From Heterobasidion occidentale (Eukaryota; Basidiomycota; Agaricomycetes; Russulales; Bondarzewiaceae): a DNA stretch of 64,000 bases. Position 1 is the first letter of the stretch; every line of letters starts with the position of its first letter. The stretch covers positions 1,860,001-1,924,000 of the forward strand of contig JBCAQO010000004.1 in assembly GCA_039111635.1 (NCBI GenBank), read 5' to 3'. Made by a program: the position numbers and the translations under genes. Shown here piece by piece: positions 11,710-23,637 of the stretch. The notes under the pieces were generated by a model, which saw only the letters and a program-made list of their open reading frames with translations, made no database searches and was not told the origin of the DNA.

Positions 11710-13203
11710 TTACCCGCTGACGTTACGTTGTTTCCTGACCGATCCGAAGGCCCGTGGGCGTGACAAACCCATCGAGAGATATAAAACCCGGCCCTGCAGG
11801 TAGCGAAGAATCGCCTGCCGATTTGCCACGATATATTCGATGAATTGTCCCGGGACGCCCTGGTTGCGCATTTCCTCCTCCGAGACCTGAACATACTTTA
11901 TAGTCATCCTCATGAGGATCGGATTTGTATGTTCGTCGGCCTTGCGTATCTTGGCCGCGCGCGTCCGGATGACGCGAATGCGACGGAGAAAGCGGGCGTC
12001 GTCTTCCATTGCGATGCTGGGCCGCTGCCTTTGCGGAGGACTAGACGACGGTACAGGTTCCTGTGCTTGTCCACCGCCGACTTCTTCAATGTAGCTATCA
12101 GAAACTTTGAACCATGTCTGGCAATGTTTACTGTGCTTACAAAAGAGTAACTCAGCGACCTTAACAGGTTGTTGTCATTGATATCACGCACCAGCTAATT
12201 CCACCTTGATATGTTCGGGCACCGGTGTTATCCGTCTTGCAACTAGGGCATGATTGAATGTCGACGTTGTCTAAGTGAAGGACAGCATTCATGACGATTT
12301 TTATCCCAGGCTGTACGAGCATGTCCCAAGATGCAGAGTCAATGATTTGGAGTTCATCCGAGAGCAGTGCTAGGTCATAGTCTCCACGTTCAACGTACTG
12401 CGTCCCTGCTCTGCTCAATGTTCTATAATAGAACTTTAAAAAATCGTGAAAAATCTGACAATTGTTTCCGGTCAAACTTACTCCCCTTCGATGAGGAAAT
12501 ATCATAACGTACAACAAACGCCTGGCAAAAATCCACGGGTACGAGAATATCTGTCCCAAGCATGTCTGTCAAGACGGTGAGCCGCTGCTTTGAACCTCCT
12601 TCCCATGTAAATCCTAACTGCTTTGGGAGTTCTTCTAACCGGCTGTGAATCGTCGAGAGCGCGACTTCGTGCGCGTTCGCACGATCCTCCAGGCGCTCTA
12701 ACGATTGGCTGGGGCAATGCAGTCAATGAGGTGGTCGGGACAACGAACGGAAATATGACTGACCACTGAGACAAAGCCAGCAAGGTATGTATCGCGTCTA
12801 TCTGGGCACGAATTTTCGCCCGTGTCTCTCCCAGTTCGCTCTCCTTGAAAAAACCCCAGCCCATCTTTCGCCAAGTGTCGCGTACCATATTACCAGAACC
12901 GTTCTTGCCGAGACTGTCCTGATAGCCAGCGATCCTCGCATGAACGTCCTTTAGAAGCGTGTGACCATGGAGAAGGGCGTTCCATAGACCACGCTCAACA
13001 GAGGTGGGGAGAGGTGAACCGAGACCGCTAGGAAAAAGTGCGTCCTGAACGAGGCGAACAGTTTGGATAAACAAGTCGAGCTCTTTGACTAGTTCCTGGT
13101 ATTCGTAAGAAGCGCCGGTGCTACTGCAGAGGACCTTTTGAACCAGTGCGGCAAGGGAAAGAAGGTCGCCGAGGGACCCGAACGTGAACGCGACGACAGG
13201 CAT
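11710..13203 (-). CDS. Fungal STAND-N-like helical domain plus ubiquitin-like domain protein
   Basis: The N-terminus (VVAFTFGSLGDLLSLAALVQKV, then ELDLFIQTVRLVQDAL) resembles the helical domain that opens many fungal NLR/STAND proteins. Here it is followed not by an NTPase but by the ubiquitin-like fold common in Agaricomycetes (LTVLTDMLGTDILVPVDFCQAF, RAGTQYVERGDYDL) and a short Cys motif, CPSC...WCTWF. Four exons join perfectly: 13203-12764, 12708-12513, 12454-12188 and 12117-11710, giving 436 residues with introns of 55, 58 and 70 nt. No frame break was found. It may act as an adaptor or signalling partner in heterokaryon-type recognition, but this is inference; no biochemical function is known to me for this architecture. 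Confidence 0.8.
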
Positions 13204-13655
13204 TAGAGGGCACCATGACGCCCTGCCCAGTACAACAATATTTAAGCAGATGCTTCATCTCCAAATGTGGAACAACACCAACTGTTTGACGAGGCTCGCG
13301 GTTGCTCCGTAGCAGCTCTTGAAAGTGTAGACGTCGCCGCGGAAGCAGGACAAGCGCCGGCGGAGCGGAGTTGGATGGCCGGCCACGGCCGAGCCGAGCG
13401 TGACGTTGTTTGTTGTCTGTGCCAGTCAAGGAAAGGAAAGCTCGTGCTCGCTGTCTTTGGCGTCCTCCACGCCTCTCTGCTCTATTCTTCACGCACCTTG
13501 CTCGTGGGTTGCCGGATACCTGGAATTGTGATAGAAGTCTGCACTGAACCTGTACTGGCTGACCTGCTCGGGCGAGGTACAAGTTTTTCGAGGGACGCCC
13601 AGGCCTAACATAACCGAATCCGTCTCTGAAATATAACTGCAGCAGCTGCGCCCCG
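13204..13655. promoter_or_regulatory. Divergent intergenic region
   Basis: This 452-bp region separates two divergently transcribed genes and must carry both promoters. No clear TATA box or binding site stands out to me. Confidence 0.4.
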
Positions 13656-16600
13656 ATGCCTCGACGCACCGCCGCGCCCGCCACTCCCGCGCCCTCCGCT
13701 TCCCTCAGGCCTTCTTCAACTGTCCCCCCTCCCGACGATCCCTTCCACGAGCAGGTTGCCCTCCTCCGACGACAATGGAAGTGGGCAGCGTTCAGCCAAT
13801 TCTTCTACACATTCGCACCCCTCTTCGCTATGAACGATGTTAATTTGATGGTACGCGTCCTTTTACCTTGAGACCGTGTCGGTTCTGTGCTCCAGAACTC
13901 CTTCTTATCTCTGCCACGTCCTCGCGAACGTGCTCATCGTTATCTTCTTCTCCCAGGACATCGAGGATGATTTGACTCGCTCGACATCCATAGTGCTACC
14001 ACGGATCGTGCACCGACTCTTGTTCACACTGTCGGGAGACAGGAAATTGAAGTGCGTCGTCGAGTCTTCAGGATTGAAATTTTAAGGATACTGAAAGCTT
14101 TCGACAGCCTAGACAACTGGCAGACCGTTCTCCGCAAACAGTACTTTCGCCGCGACCCGGCAGCCAATCCAATTGGCCCCGAACCTGTCGTCCCCATATC
14201 CACCCCCTCTCCTGAGCCACAATCATTCCCGGCCGAGGACGTGAAGGAACGTTCTCAAATTCCTGCTGCGCATTCTCCGATGCCATTAGGACCTATCAAC
14301 GGGAGCGTTACATCTGATATGCAGGACCCGGACCCTGCATTTAATCCTGAGCCCCCTGTAATTGAACCCACACCGTCTCGTTCTGGAACCGAACCTCGCT
14401 TGATAAAGGACGAGCCTCTTCCTAACGACCAACTTGAGCAGGCTGCTGCAGAAGAGAGCAAGAACTGGCTCGACCTATCCATGCTCATCAAGCTCGACTC
14501 ACTCCATCTGCTCACCGAATGGCAATTTCAGAACCCGAACCGCCTAAGACAAATAATGAAGGATGACGATGAAACTGCTCAATGGGTACGCTTCTCGATC
14601 ACAGCGAGGCTTTCTACGATTTTTGACTGTCAACATGACTTCAGCGAGTTGAACCTATCGGCTACGATGCGAAGACCAATGCATACTGGCTCATTGGCCG
14701 TGAGTCCCTTTAAACATCCTCCTCGTAATCTACCAAGCTTAATCATCGTTTATCCAGCCGACCGCCTTTGGATACAGCGCGTTCTGCCCAAGCCGCCGCG
14801 AACACTGAAACGCAAACGACCCGCACCTAAAGTCAGTCAGAAAACCAAACGCGCGCGCGCCACCGAAGTCTCCGAATCAGAATCCGATCGCGAAGCCCTA
14901 CCTGCATCCAAGAAACGCAAAGCGCCTGCAAAATCCACGCCAGCCCCTCCACTACCCTCGACCCCCGCGCGCGCCACTCGTACGCGTCGCGGCGCACCCG
15001 CCGTCGAGGATCCACCCTCAGCTGGCCGAGGCTCGCGCGCGGCGAAGACGCAGGCAAACATCAAGCTGGACGCACAGGCAAAGGAGTTGGCGGAGTTGCA
15101 GCGGCAAGCAGCGGCCGAGAGCAAACGCGCGGGAAAGCGTACCGCAGCAACAGCATCGTATGCTCCCCCCTCGACACACAGTCCGCGCAAATTGGCGGTG
15201 GGGACTCGGGTGAGCGCGAGGTTGAGGGGCGCAGCTACTGTCGAGGATGAGTGGCAGGAGATCCCGGCAGAGTGGCTCAACGAGTCGAGCGATCAAGTGG
15301 GCGAGGCGAGCGGGCGAGCGGGCGAGGCTGAGAGTGCTGGTGCGCAGGCGGAGAGCGCCGACTCGAAAAAGGCTGAGGACCTCGCGTTGAAAACGGAGTT
15401 GGAGAACGATGATGACGCAGTTAGTGAGTTGACGGCGCTCAGCGACGAGACGGATGATCCTGCACCGGTCGAGCCACCGAGGAAACAGGCTTCCAAGCGG
15501 AAGGCTGGTAGCAAGAAGGCGGCCAACTCTAGATCGCGGGGGAAAGGTCGGGGCACTGTCCGCCAAGCGCCTGCTCCTCAGTCTGCGGAAGATACAGACA
15601 TTGAGGAACCAGAACCTGCAGAAGAGCCAGAGCCCGAATGGCACCCGCCGGATAATTTCGTCGAGTGGGAAACGGTAAGGCTCAGTGTACCTTATCCTGT
15701 TGAACATCGTGTTGATAGCGTCCCCTTTTTCTCAGATCTGCGTCACATTGTACGATTGGGAGCACATCGCTGAGCAGTTTGAGAAGGCAACACACTACCA
15801 CGAGAAAGCTCTGTACAAGATGTTGAACGACTTTATCATACCGCCGATCACTGCCGAACTTAGGGTACGTCCCTACATCTGTGCTTTCATCGTCTTCAAG
15901 CGCACTGATCCCCGCACGATTCATAGGAAGCTGAGCAGAAGCGCCGCCTGGAAGAGGCAATTACTCGCCGCAAGCGCTCATCTAGACTTGCCATTAAAGA
16001 AAGCGAGAAAGAAGAGATACGTCTCGCTGCGCTCAGGAAGGCAGAGGAGGAAGAGAAGAGAAGCCGTGCAAAAAGAATGGAGGCACGCCTGAAGCGAGAG
16101 GAAGAAGAGCGGGAGAAAAGAGAGAGCGCAAGGGAAAAGCGGCGGAGAGAGAGGGAAGAGCGTGAAGACAGGAAATCTCAGAAAAGGAAGCTGGAGGAAA
16201 GGTGAGAAACAATTCATCCCCGTGCGCCATGTAATAATCTCACTCATTCAATTCTCTCTAGCTCCAGTGCGAGTACTCCCATTGACATCGTAGGAGACGG
16301 AGCTTCCCGTAGTCATGTATCAGCGAAGAAAACAGGAAAAACGAGTAGTAGTGCCAGTGGGTCGCGGACACCTGCTGGTGAAGACTGGGAATTAGACTGC
16401 GAGATCTGCCACAGAAGGGGTGTGAATCAGGTACGTGGGGCAACATCGACGCTTCTTGGCTGGCTGTCAAACTCAAGCTTCTTGATATTCCCAGGACGAT
16501 GGCGTCCCGCTCCTGTGTTGTGGCAAGTGTTCCAAGTGGCAACACATCGCTTGCCACGACCAAGCTGACCGGGCAGCCGGACGCCCAAGGCGCAACTGGG

Positions 16601-17422
16601 ATATAGAAGAGTTCGTGTGCCGGCGGTGTCGTTTCCCAAGTGGGTATCCTGGATCAAATGACGTGCAGAGGACGAACGGCGCCGCTGCCCCCGACTATAA
16701 CAATGGAGTCGGGAGGGCATCCTACCAGGCTTATCAACCCGGTCTAGCGAGTCAAACGGCCTATAGCTATGGGCAAACAAATCCATACGCTGCAAAAGAC
16801 CCGCGATATGACCAGAGTTCTGCACGTATGCAGGCGATGGGCTCGAGGCCATATCATCAGCAGACAGCCTTCACTTTCACACATTACCAGCCTCAGCAGC
16901 AAGGGTTCTCAACGACGCATCCTCAGCCACAAGCATACTCTTCCGGTAGTAATGGACATAGTCATGGCCCGCTAAATGGGTCAATGAATCGGCCTGCGCC
17001 GTCCCAGCAGGTACCCCAACCTCTTGAATATTCGTAATAGATCATGTTGGCTGACAAGGATTTTGCAGTTCACCCATCGTCCGTATGTGCCCGCCATCTC
17101 AAATAGCAATCACTGGCCTACGGCGGCCGTTCAGGCGCAGCCGAGCAAAGCGGCACCAGGCTACAGCTCAAATCCGATGAATCCTATGCCGACCAACGGC
17201 TACAGTCAGTACACCTCGAGCGCAGAACGGTCATCGGTTGGGACCTCTCATGAGCATGGTGGCGTCAACATGAACACCGCTGCGGCTCACCCCTCATGGT
17301 CGCAAGCCCAGCCATCATCTTCGTATCTCGGCCCTTCAGCAGGCCAGCCCATCCATACAGCTCATCAGTACCCCCCGGAGCAATATCATTATTCGTCTGG
17401 ATCTCAGCCTAGATTGTCATGA
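13656..17422 (+). CDS. DDT-domain and PHD-finger chromatin protein
   Basis: This is a predicted nuclear chromatin-remodelling or histone-reading factor. The N-terminus has a DDT-like segment (QWKWAAFSQFFYTFAPLF, then IEDDLTRSTSIVLPRIVHRL). Next come LDNWQTVLRKQYFRRDP and WLIGPDRLWIQR (WHIM/WSD-like), a long Lys/Arg/Ser-rich disordered region, a coiled coil, and a C4HC3 PHD finger (CEICHRRGV...LLCCGKCSKWQHIACHD...EFVCRRC). A Gln/Pro/Tyr-rich tail ends at 17422. Ten exons: 13656-13850, 13957-14051, 14108-14585, 14645-14699, 14758-15674, 15736-15864, 15927-16201, 16262-16430, 16495-17010 and 17069-17422. They sum to 1060 residues in frame. The architecture recalls ISWI/RSF1-type accessory subunits; I cannot assign one ortholog. 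Confidence 0.85.
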
Positions 17423-17819
17423 TGTGGCGTGGACTTGTCCCCTATTCGTCTTTTCCAAAACACTTTTTTGCTTGACTGTCTCATCATACTTTTTTTTTCA
17501 TTTCGTTCAGTTGATTATTCTTTCAATATTGTATATACTCGTGGGTCGGTAATTGTGCCATATGGGGCTCTGCTGCGATCAGCGAGGTGTATAGGAGGCG
17601 GTGTGCATAATGTTGTGTGTAATTTATCTCTGCATACCGCGTTTGTTCATTTAGATTCTCGATTCTGACTGACAATGATTCTTCCTGGTTTTGTGTATCC
17701 TACTTGCATTGTGTCACCGTCAGTCGAGGTGTTATTTGGATCGGGACTGCAAATGTGGATGGCTCGGACCATGAACTAAAGCTAGAATCACATAGGATGA
17801 CGGGGCGTCGTGATACGCA
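17423..17819. other. Convergent 3' intergenic region
   Basis: This stretch lies between two convergent stop codons. It is AT-richer than the flanks, with T-rich tracts near 17480-17510 that could serve in 3' end formation. No gene is seen. Confidence 0.5.
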
Positions 17820-18743
17820 TCAGCGGATGTGTTCGAACATCTTGAACTTGGGAGTCACGAAGGGGAAAGGATCGTCCCACGATGTCTGGTCTCTACAGAG
17901 TATCGCGGCGTGAGCAGGTGAAAGTTGAACCAAGTATGAACGAAGGCGTACTCTATGGGCCCCAGGACACGCATGCCACGGACGTGCGTGTCCTTGCCGT
18001 TTTGGTGATTCGTGAGGACGAGAATCTGCAAGATGTATGCGTGCACAGCCTTGCTAATAAATAAAACGCACAAGTCAGCTTCATCAAGGGCTTAGATGGA
18101 TACTCTTACAAGCCGTCTCCGTCTTCGCTGGGCTCTGTTGACACGTCGAACGTGATCCAGCCATCCGGCTTTTCGAGGGTGATGGCGCGTACTTCCTGGA
18201 GATCACCCAGGCCTGTGCCTGCGCGAATCGAAAGCACGGCGGGGGTGTACGAGTCGTCGAGAGGGAAGCTGAGAAAGAGGCTGATTTTCTGGTGGCAGCG
18301 GTTTGAGATGCACAGGATGACGCGATAAGAAATGCGAACCTGGATAGCCATCTTTCTCGGGAACTCGATTGTCACGAAATGGGGCTGGGGGCCATCGGAG
18401 CTATGGGCAACATGGTCCAGCGTGAGGCCAGGCAACGATACGACAGCGAGCAACTTACTGCCAGAATGTGTCGGGATCATCGTCCTGCAGACACTCAGGA
18501 CCGAAACCAAACTTGAACGACGAAACAGACCACTTCGCGACGTAGCCTATGTCCTTCCATGGAAGAGGAGGTGGCTTTCTTCCTATTTATCACAGGGGGC
18601 TAGTCAGAGATCCAGAAACGAACGACTCAGAATAGCTCAGAGCATCAGAGGTTATGCGAACCTGCATGCACAACAGGAGCGAGCTCATGAGCGCTATAAG
18701 AGTTGTTGGTCGCGGAAGCCAACGGGAATCCGGGCACAGACAT
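17820..18743 (-). CDS. APC10: Anaphase-promoting complex subunit 10 (DOC domain)
   Basis: APC10/DOC1 is the substrate-processivity subunit of the APC/C ubiquitin ligase. The DOC-domain signature is complete: WSVSSFKFGFG, then DDDPDTFWHSDGPQPHFV, LDDSYTPAVLSIRAGTG, and ILVLTNHQNGKDTHVRGMRV, finishing with PFVTPKFKMFEHIR. The last block gives the C-terminal Ile-Arg tail that binds TPR subunits of the complex. Six exons join without a break: 18743-18662, 18582-18459, 18400-18340, 18288-18110, 18053-17952 and 17892-17820, giving 206 residues. The ATG at 18743 opens the first in-frame exon. It is divergent from UBA4, with 309 bp between the starts. Confidence 0.93.
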
Positions 18744-19052
18744 TGTGAGGACGTGTGTGAAAATGCCAAAATCGATAATCCGGACGATGCAATGACGAGT
18801 CAAGTTCAATCTCGGGTTCACTGAATTCGAAAACTCATCAAAAGGCAACTGCGCTGGGTAAGCGAGTAATAGTAAACGAGAGCAAGACAACGCGGCGGCG
18901 CGGACAGTCACTGGACAGTCGAGCAAGCGATCGGGCATCGGGATCTATGAAATCATCGGATCTGTCAGATCTAAGCGCGTCGAACTTAAGGTCGATTGTC
19001 TACTGATTGTCTCAGCTAATAGCCTTGACTCAATCATCCAGCACAAACGACC
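18744..19052. promoter_or_regulatory. Bidirectional promoter between APC10 and UBA4
   Basis: Only 309 bp separate the two divergent start codons, so the promoters and 5' UTRs of both genes must lie here. No specific motif is assigned. Confidence 0.5.
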
Positions 19053-20618
19053 ATGCAACCGAACACATCAAGTCTGCACCACCTCGACGATTACCGACGG
19101 TATGGCAGACAAATGATATTGGATGAATTCGGTCTTCCAGTTCGCGTGTCCGTTTCTTGGCATGCGTAAAAAATTCTTACATTTGTCCCTGCTCAGGCCA
19201 ATTGAAGTTACAGGACGCGTCTGTGGTGGTCGTGGGGGCAGGCGGACTAGGTTGCCCTGCTCTTCAATATCTTGCAGCAGCCGGTGTAGGTGAGTCACAG
19301 GCTGGAGACCTCACTGACCACACTGACTAATACAAAATTACCTTGATCACTTGAGGGCGACTTGGGATCATCGATCACGACGTTGTAGAATTGTCTAATC
19401 TTCAGAGACAAATCCTGCACACTGAATCTCGTCTCGGTCTTCCGAAAGCTGATTCAGCCGCTCAAGCAATCAAACAGTTCTGTCATTAGCTTTCCCTTGC
19501 CTGACCTCTCCGACCCCTGACCTCTCCATCTCAACCCAGAATCAACTCTCGCGTAGTGGTTGAACCGGTTGTTCAAGCTCTTTCTCCTTTGAACTCAGTA
19601 TCCCTCTTGAGTCCATACGACATCATCCTTGACTGTACAGACAACGCGCCTACACGGTACCTTCTTTCCGACACCGCCGTACGCCTCGGCAAACCACTCA
19701 TCAGCGGCGCAGCGCAGAAATTCGAGGGTCAGTTATGCACGTATCATCTAGGCGAGGATGGTCCATGCTATCGCTGCCTCTTTCCAAAGCCTCCAGCTCC
19801 TGAGATGGCTGGTAGCTGCGAAGAGACTGGCATTTTAGGCGCTGTCACTGGCGTCATTGGAAACTTGCAGGCACTCGAGGCCATCAAAATCATCACTAGT
19901 CTGCACGGTAGGCCCATTTGCGTATGCCCATCGGGCGATGGTGTTAACGATATAATATCATATTAAGAAGGAAAATCATCACTTCTCATATATTCCGCAC
20001 TCAGCTTCCCCCCTTTCCGGAGTATCAAGCTGCGCACTCGCCGACCTACATGTCCGGCATGTGGGGTTGAAGGCCAGAAGGTGGGCGAAATCGAGGATAT
20101 TGATTATGTGCAATTCTGCGGTGGAGAGCGGCCAGACTGGTACACTAGAGGTTTAGTGCCTGGTGACGCACAGACGCGAATAAACGCGACGGTATGTGTC
20201 TTTTACCTTACCGCCTCGCATACATTTAATTGACAGTGAGAGAATAGGATCTGAAGGCGATCGTGGACGTAAGAGACGTCAAAATCATCGACGTACGCCC
20301 AAAGGCTGAGTACGGAATATGCCACTTGCCTTCATCCACATGTCTGTATCATCGATCTTGTATTGCGTCGAGGTCTTCCTGATGGGCTTTTGACATAGGG
20401 GCATCTTTAAACGAGATCGTCGCAGATCCTTCAAGAGTTCTGGGTTCCGATGACGAATCATCCTCGGAGGAGATTACGTTGTCTGCCGATTGGGCAACGA
20501 TTCACAGATTGCTGCAGATGCGCTTCGAGGAGCGAACTCGAAGGCCTTGGTCAAGGACTTGATCGGCGGATTGCAGGCATGGGCACGAGAGGCTGATCAC
20601 ACCTTCCCTGTATATTGA
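19053..20618 (+). CDS. UBA4: Ubiquitin-like activating enzyme UBA4/MOCS3 (adenylyltransferase-sulfurtransferase)
   Basis: UBA4 activates Urm1 for tRNA wobble-uridine thiolation and urmylation, and its homologs serve molybdopterin synthesis. The E1-type ATP-binding domain shows [18 protein letters not shown] and [14 protein letters not shown]. Zinc ligands appear as CYRC and CPACG, and the adenylation-domain Cys lies in [13 protein letters not shown]. The C-terminal rhodanese domain has [15 protein letters not shown], the catalytic Cys in [16 protein letters not shown], and ends DHTFPVY. Exons: 19053-19139/40, 19197-19289, 19356-19476, 19540-19907, 19968-20191, 20248-20341 and 20399-20618. A one-base deletion near 20474 (ATT ACG for ATT TAC) shifts the frame just before the rhodanese Cys. 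The first donor also seems to lack one G (CCA|GTTCGC). Confidence 0.9.
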
Positions 20619-20790
20619 TATGAATGCATTCGTCGAAGGTCAATCAGCCCGCAAATCGAGATCCGATGCGTTCTAAGTCCCACTTGTTATACACCTACAT
20701 GCCATCCAAGATCGTGCGATGAGATACTCTACAAAAAGTACAACTACAGCCTGGAACCGCTTCCGAACGAAACCATTACAACCTAAGACC

Positions 20791-21867
20791 TCATTTTTCT
20801 GTCAATAGCAATTGCAGTGAGACTTGTGCATCCAGCGAATAGGGCAATGATACGCACTTGGACCTAACTTCAGCCACTTAGGAATCTTCTTCTCACCGCT
20901 GGATTGAGCAGGTTGACTCGACGCTGAGGATGTATGAGACTGCTTTTGAGATTGCCCCTGGGATTGCGATTTAGTTTGGGGCGAGGCGTCGAAGTCTGGC
21001 GGTGTTGGGAGATCAACGGCTTGTTCGAGAACAGATGGTGCGAGAGGTGCAGGGTAATCCGAGTCTAGAAGAAGCAGTGTTTTCACATGTACTCTTGTGT
21101 GCGCTCATCTGAATACTCACAATTCAACGATTCGTCCTCGAAGCGAAGTAGCAAGACAGATGATGGGGAGAGCTGCAGTTCTGCCAGTGTTAAATCTCGA
21201 ACATTGGGATCAGAAACCTTCAGATCTCTCTTGGGAGGGCTCTGATCTATCTCACGGAAGCTATGAGACCTCTTTGGCAAGAAATGCTGAAGAGAGACAT
21301 ACATAGAATAAACTTGATAGGCTTCACGTCCTCTCTCAACGATCCTCGAACGAAGGCATACACAGAGCGTATCTTGTCTGTCGAAGGGTACACTTTCTCC
21401 AGCTGTGTGCGGTCCGTGAATCTCACACGGATGGTCGTCTACCATAGATGTCGGGTTGCGATTCTACACAGAACAAAGGAAGGTGATGTAGCAGATGAAC
21501 GTACAGTGGGCCATCGCTCCCGCTTCGCCTTCTCCGTCTGCTCCCTCAGCGCGCGCGTCTGGAAAGGCGCGTTGACTAGCGCTTGTGTCCGCGAGTGCAA
21601 GGCGGCTTGGGCCAATTTCAGGTCAGCCGCTGACGGCGTGAAGTAGTCATCCGGTAAATCACCTGTTAACAGGCAGAACGAGTGTCAGGAGTAGTTTCGT
21701 CCGAATTTCGAGGATTTCGCGAGAGCAAGGCTGGTCATCAAATGTGGAGCATACGTACGCGGGGAGGTCGCCGCGGTCCGAGGAGGATTGTACACCTTGA
21801 AGGACGGTGGTTCCGGTACAGCTGTAGACTGCTTGTCTTCTGGAGGAGAGTTTACAGCACCGCTCAT
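20791..21867 (-). CDS. UBX-domain protein (Ubx4/ASPSCR1-like)
   Basis: This is a predicted cofactor of the Cdc48/p97 ATPase. It carries a helical linker (YFTPSAADLKLAQAAL, then TRALREQTEKAKRERWP), a UBX domain (IRVRFTDRTQLEKVYPSTDK, later FILYQSPPKRDLKVSDP) and the family's C-terminal tail IPKWLKLGPKK. Exons: 21867-21759, 21662-21505, 21438-21303, 21246-21121, 21064-20858 and an 8-nt last exon, 20798-20791, giving 247 residues in frame. No N-terminal ubiquitin-like domain is seen. An in-frame ATG at 22002 would add 45 residues without recognisable features, so 21867 is preferred. Confidence 0.85.
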
Positions 21868-22668
21868 GATGGTTTGTTTGCAAGGTGGTTTTGGCTCATA
21901 GCCACAGTACAGCACTCTGATTCTCAAGATCTCAAGATCACATCTAGTCATACTCCGTCCATAGCCGTCCATCCAACATTCAGCATCCAACGTTGAACTC
22001 ATATTAAAGGCTATAGCAGAGCTGAAGAAGTTAAAAGGTCACATCATCACGGCTGGACTGATCGTCTTCGGAAAACCATCTGCGTGTTACCGGCATGATA
22101 CATGGCAGTTTGAGAGAAACTAACTAGCTACGTCTCACAAACTTCACGCTACTCGCAAAACGTGAATGCATGAGGATCGGAAGGGACAGAAATCAAAACA
22201 ACCTGTAAATAGCCCATCGTTACATAGTGTCGTCGATGTCTCTCGTATCATCACAAGTAAATGGAGCCTGGATAAAGGAAAAATCGTATTTCAGCAAGAG
22301 TTCACTAAGAAACGAGAGAGTTCAGTCGAAGTAAACATTGTCTCATACCGTCATCCCCAGGGCACATAGGCATTGCACCCCTTTGGTATGAGGATGACGA
22401 CGATCGAACGCAAATTACATAGTACACATCATGCGACATGGTGAAGAAACCTCACTTACAGCATTGTGGGAGACATGGTGCATAGTGGTGGAAAACGCGT
22501 ACATGTTTTCCAGCCAGAAATTCAATTGCGGCAACAAGAGAAAGGACACGGAAGAAAAAACGAAGACGGCGCTTATATAGTCTGCAGGAGTCACGTGGTA
22601 TTACGCGAATCTCTAAAGTCGAGCTGAGAGTCGGCCCCTTCGTCTAAAAGCTCTCCATGTCCTGAGCC
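21868..22668. promoter_or_regulatory. Divergent intergenic region
   Basis: About 800 bp separate the divergent UBX and PITH-domain genes. A CACGTG E-box-like hexamer lies at about 22592. No additional gene was recognised. Confidence 0.4.
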
Positions 22669-23637
22669 ATGTCGCACAATCACAACCACAATCATGCTAA
22701 TTGCAGCGACGAGAGCCACGGCCATGGCCACGACCACGATCATTCGGATCAAGAAAGTGGTCCCCGAGACAACCTTTTCATCCATATTGACCGCTCGAAT
22801 GTCGTCGCACTGAATGCTATAGGAGAGGGATTGGCAGTCATCAAGCCATGGAATAAGCGGCTCGACGAGGAAATAGTAAGTAACTGAAATTTGACCACAT
22901 TGGCTCATAACGTCATGCGTTTATGCCTCTTATCAATCCACCCTCTAGTTCCTCGAATCCGACGCAGATGATCAGTTGTGCGTCTTCTATTTTGCCATTG
23001 CACTCACAATTGATCATCCAATCGATCGAGGTAGGATTATACGTGTCCCTTTCACTGGATCCGTGAAGCTTCGATCGATTTTGCTAAAAACTGGGCCTGG
23101 AGACCAAACACCTGCGAAAGTGTCTCTGGTCTGTGATCGTCCTTCAAACTGTCCTGTAAAAATGACCTTGTGAATATTTGATCTACTATCACAGTTCTCC
23201 AATGAAGACAATCTCGACTTTTCCGACGCCAATGAAAAAACACCTACTCAGGAGTTTACTATACCCCAGGGCAGGGAAGTAGGAGAGTACACAGTCAAGT
23301 AATGTCTTTCCTTTATCCTTTGGAATGTCGTACAATAAACCCTTGCATTTTGTCTAGGCCCTCGAGATTCCCCAATGTCTCTTCTATCACACTTTTCTTC
23401 CCATCGTCTCAAGGTGCAGACAGCACTCGAATTTACTACGTCGGCTTTTTGGGACATTGGAGCGAGGCATGTTCTTCCTGAACTTTGCCGTTTCAACTAT
23501 AACTTACATGGGTACGCGCTGTCCTCCCGCAGCGCAAAACAGAACCGGTGATAACCGTGTACGAGACACAAGCCAATCTGGCAGACCACGAGAAAATTCC
23601 GGGCACAGAAGGTAACCTCAGCGCATCCGGAACTTGA
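22669..23637 (+). CDS. PITH-domain protein (PITHD1-like)
   Basis: The N-terminus is His-rich (HNHNHNHANC), followed by a PITH domain of the kind found C-terminal to thioredoxin in TXNL1 and alone in PITHD1, a proteasome-interacting module. Conserved blocks are VVALNAIGEGLAVIKPW, IIRVPFTGSVKLRSILL, TPTQEFTIPQGREVGEY, YYVGFLGHWSE and VITVYE. Exons: 22669-22875, 22949-22977, 23035-23128, 23195-23298, 23357-23466 and 23533-23637. An extra C in a CCCC run at about 23399 shifts the frame within exon 5. The last intron starts with GC (GAG|GCATGT), either a GC-AG intron or another base error. Confidence 0.85.
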
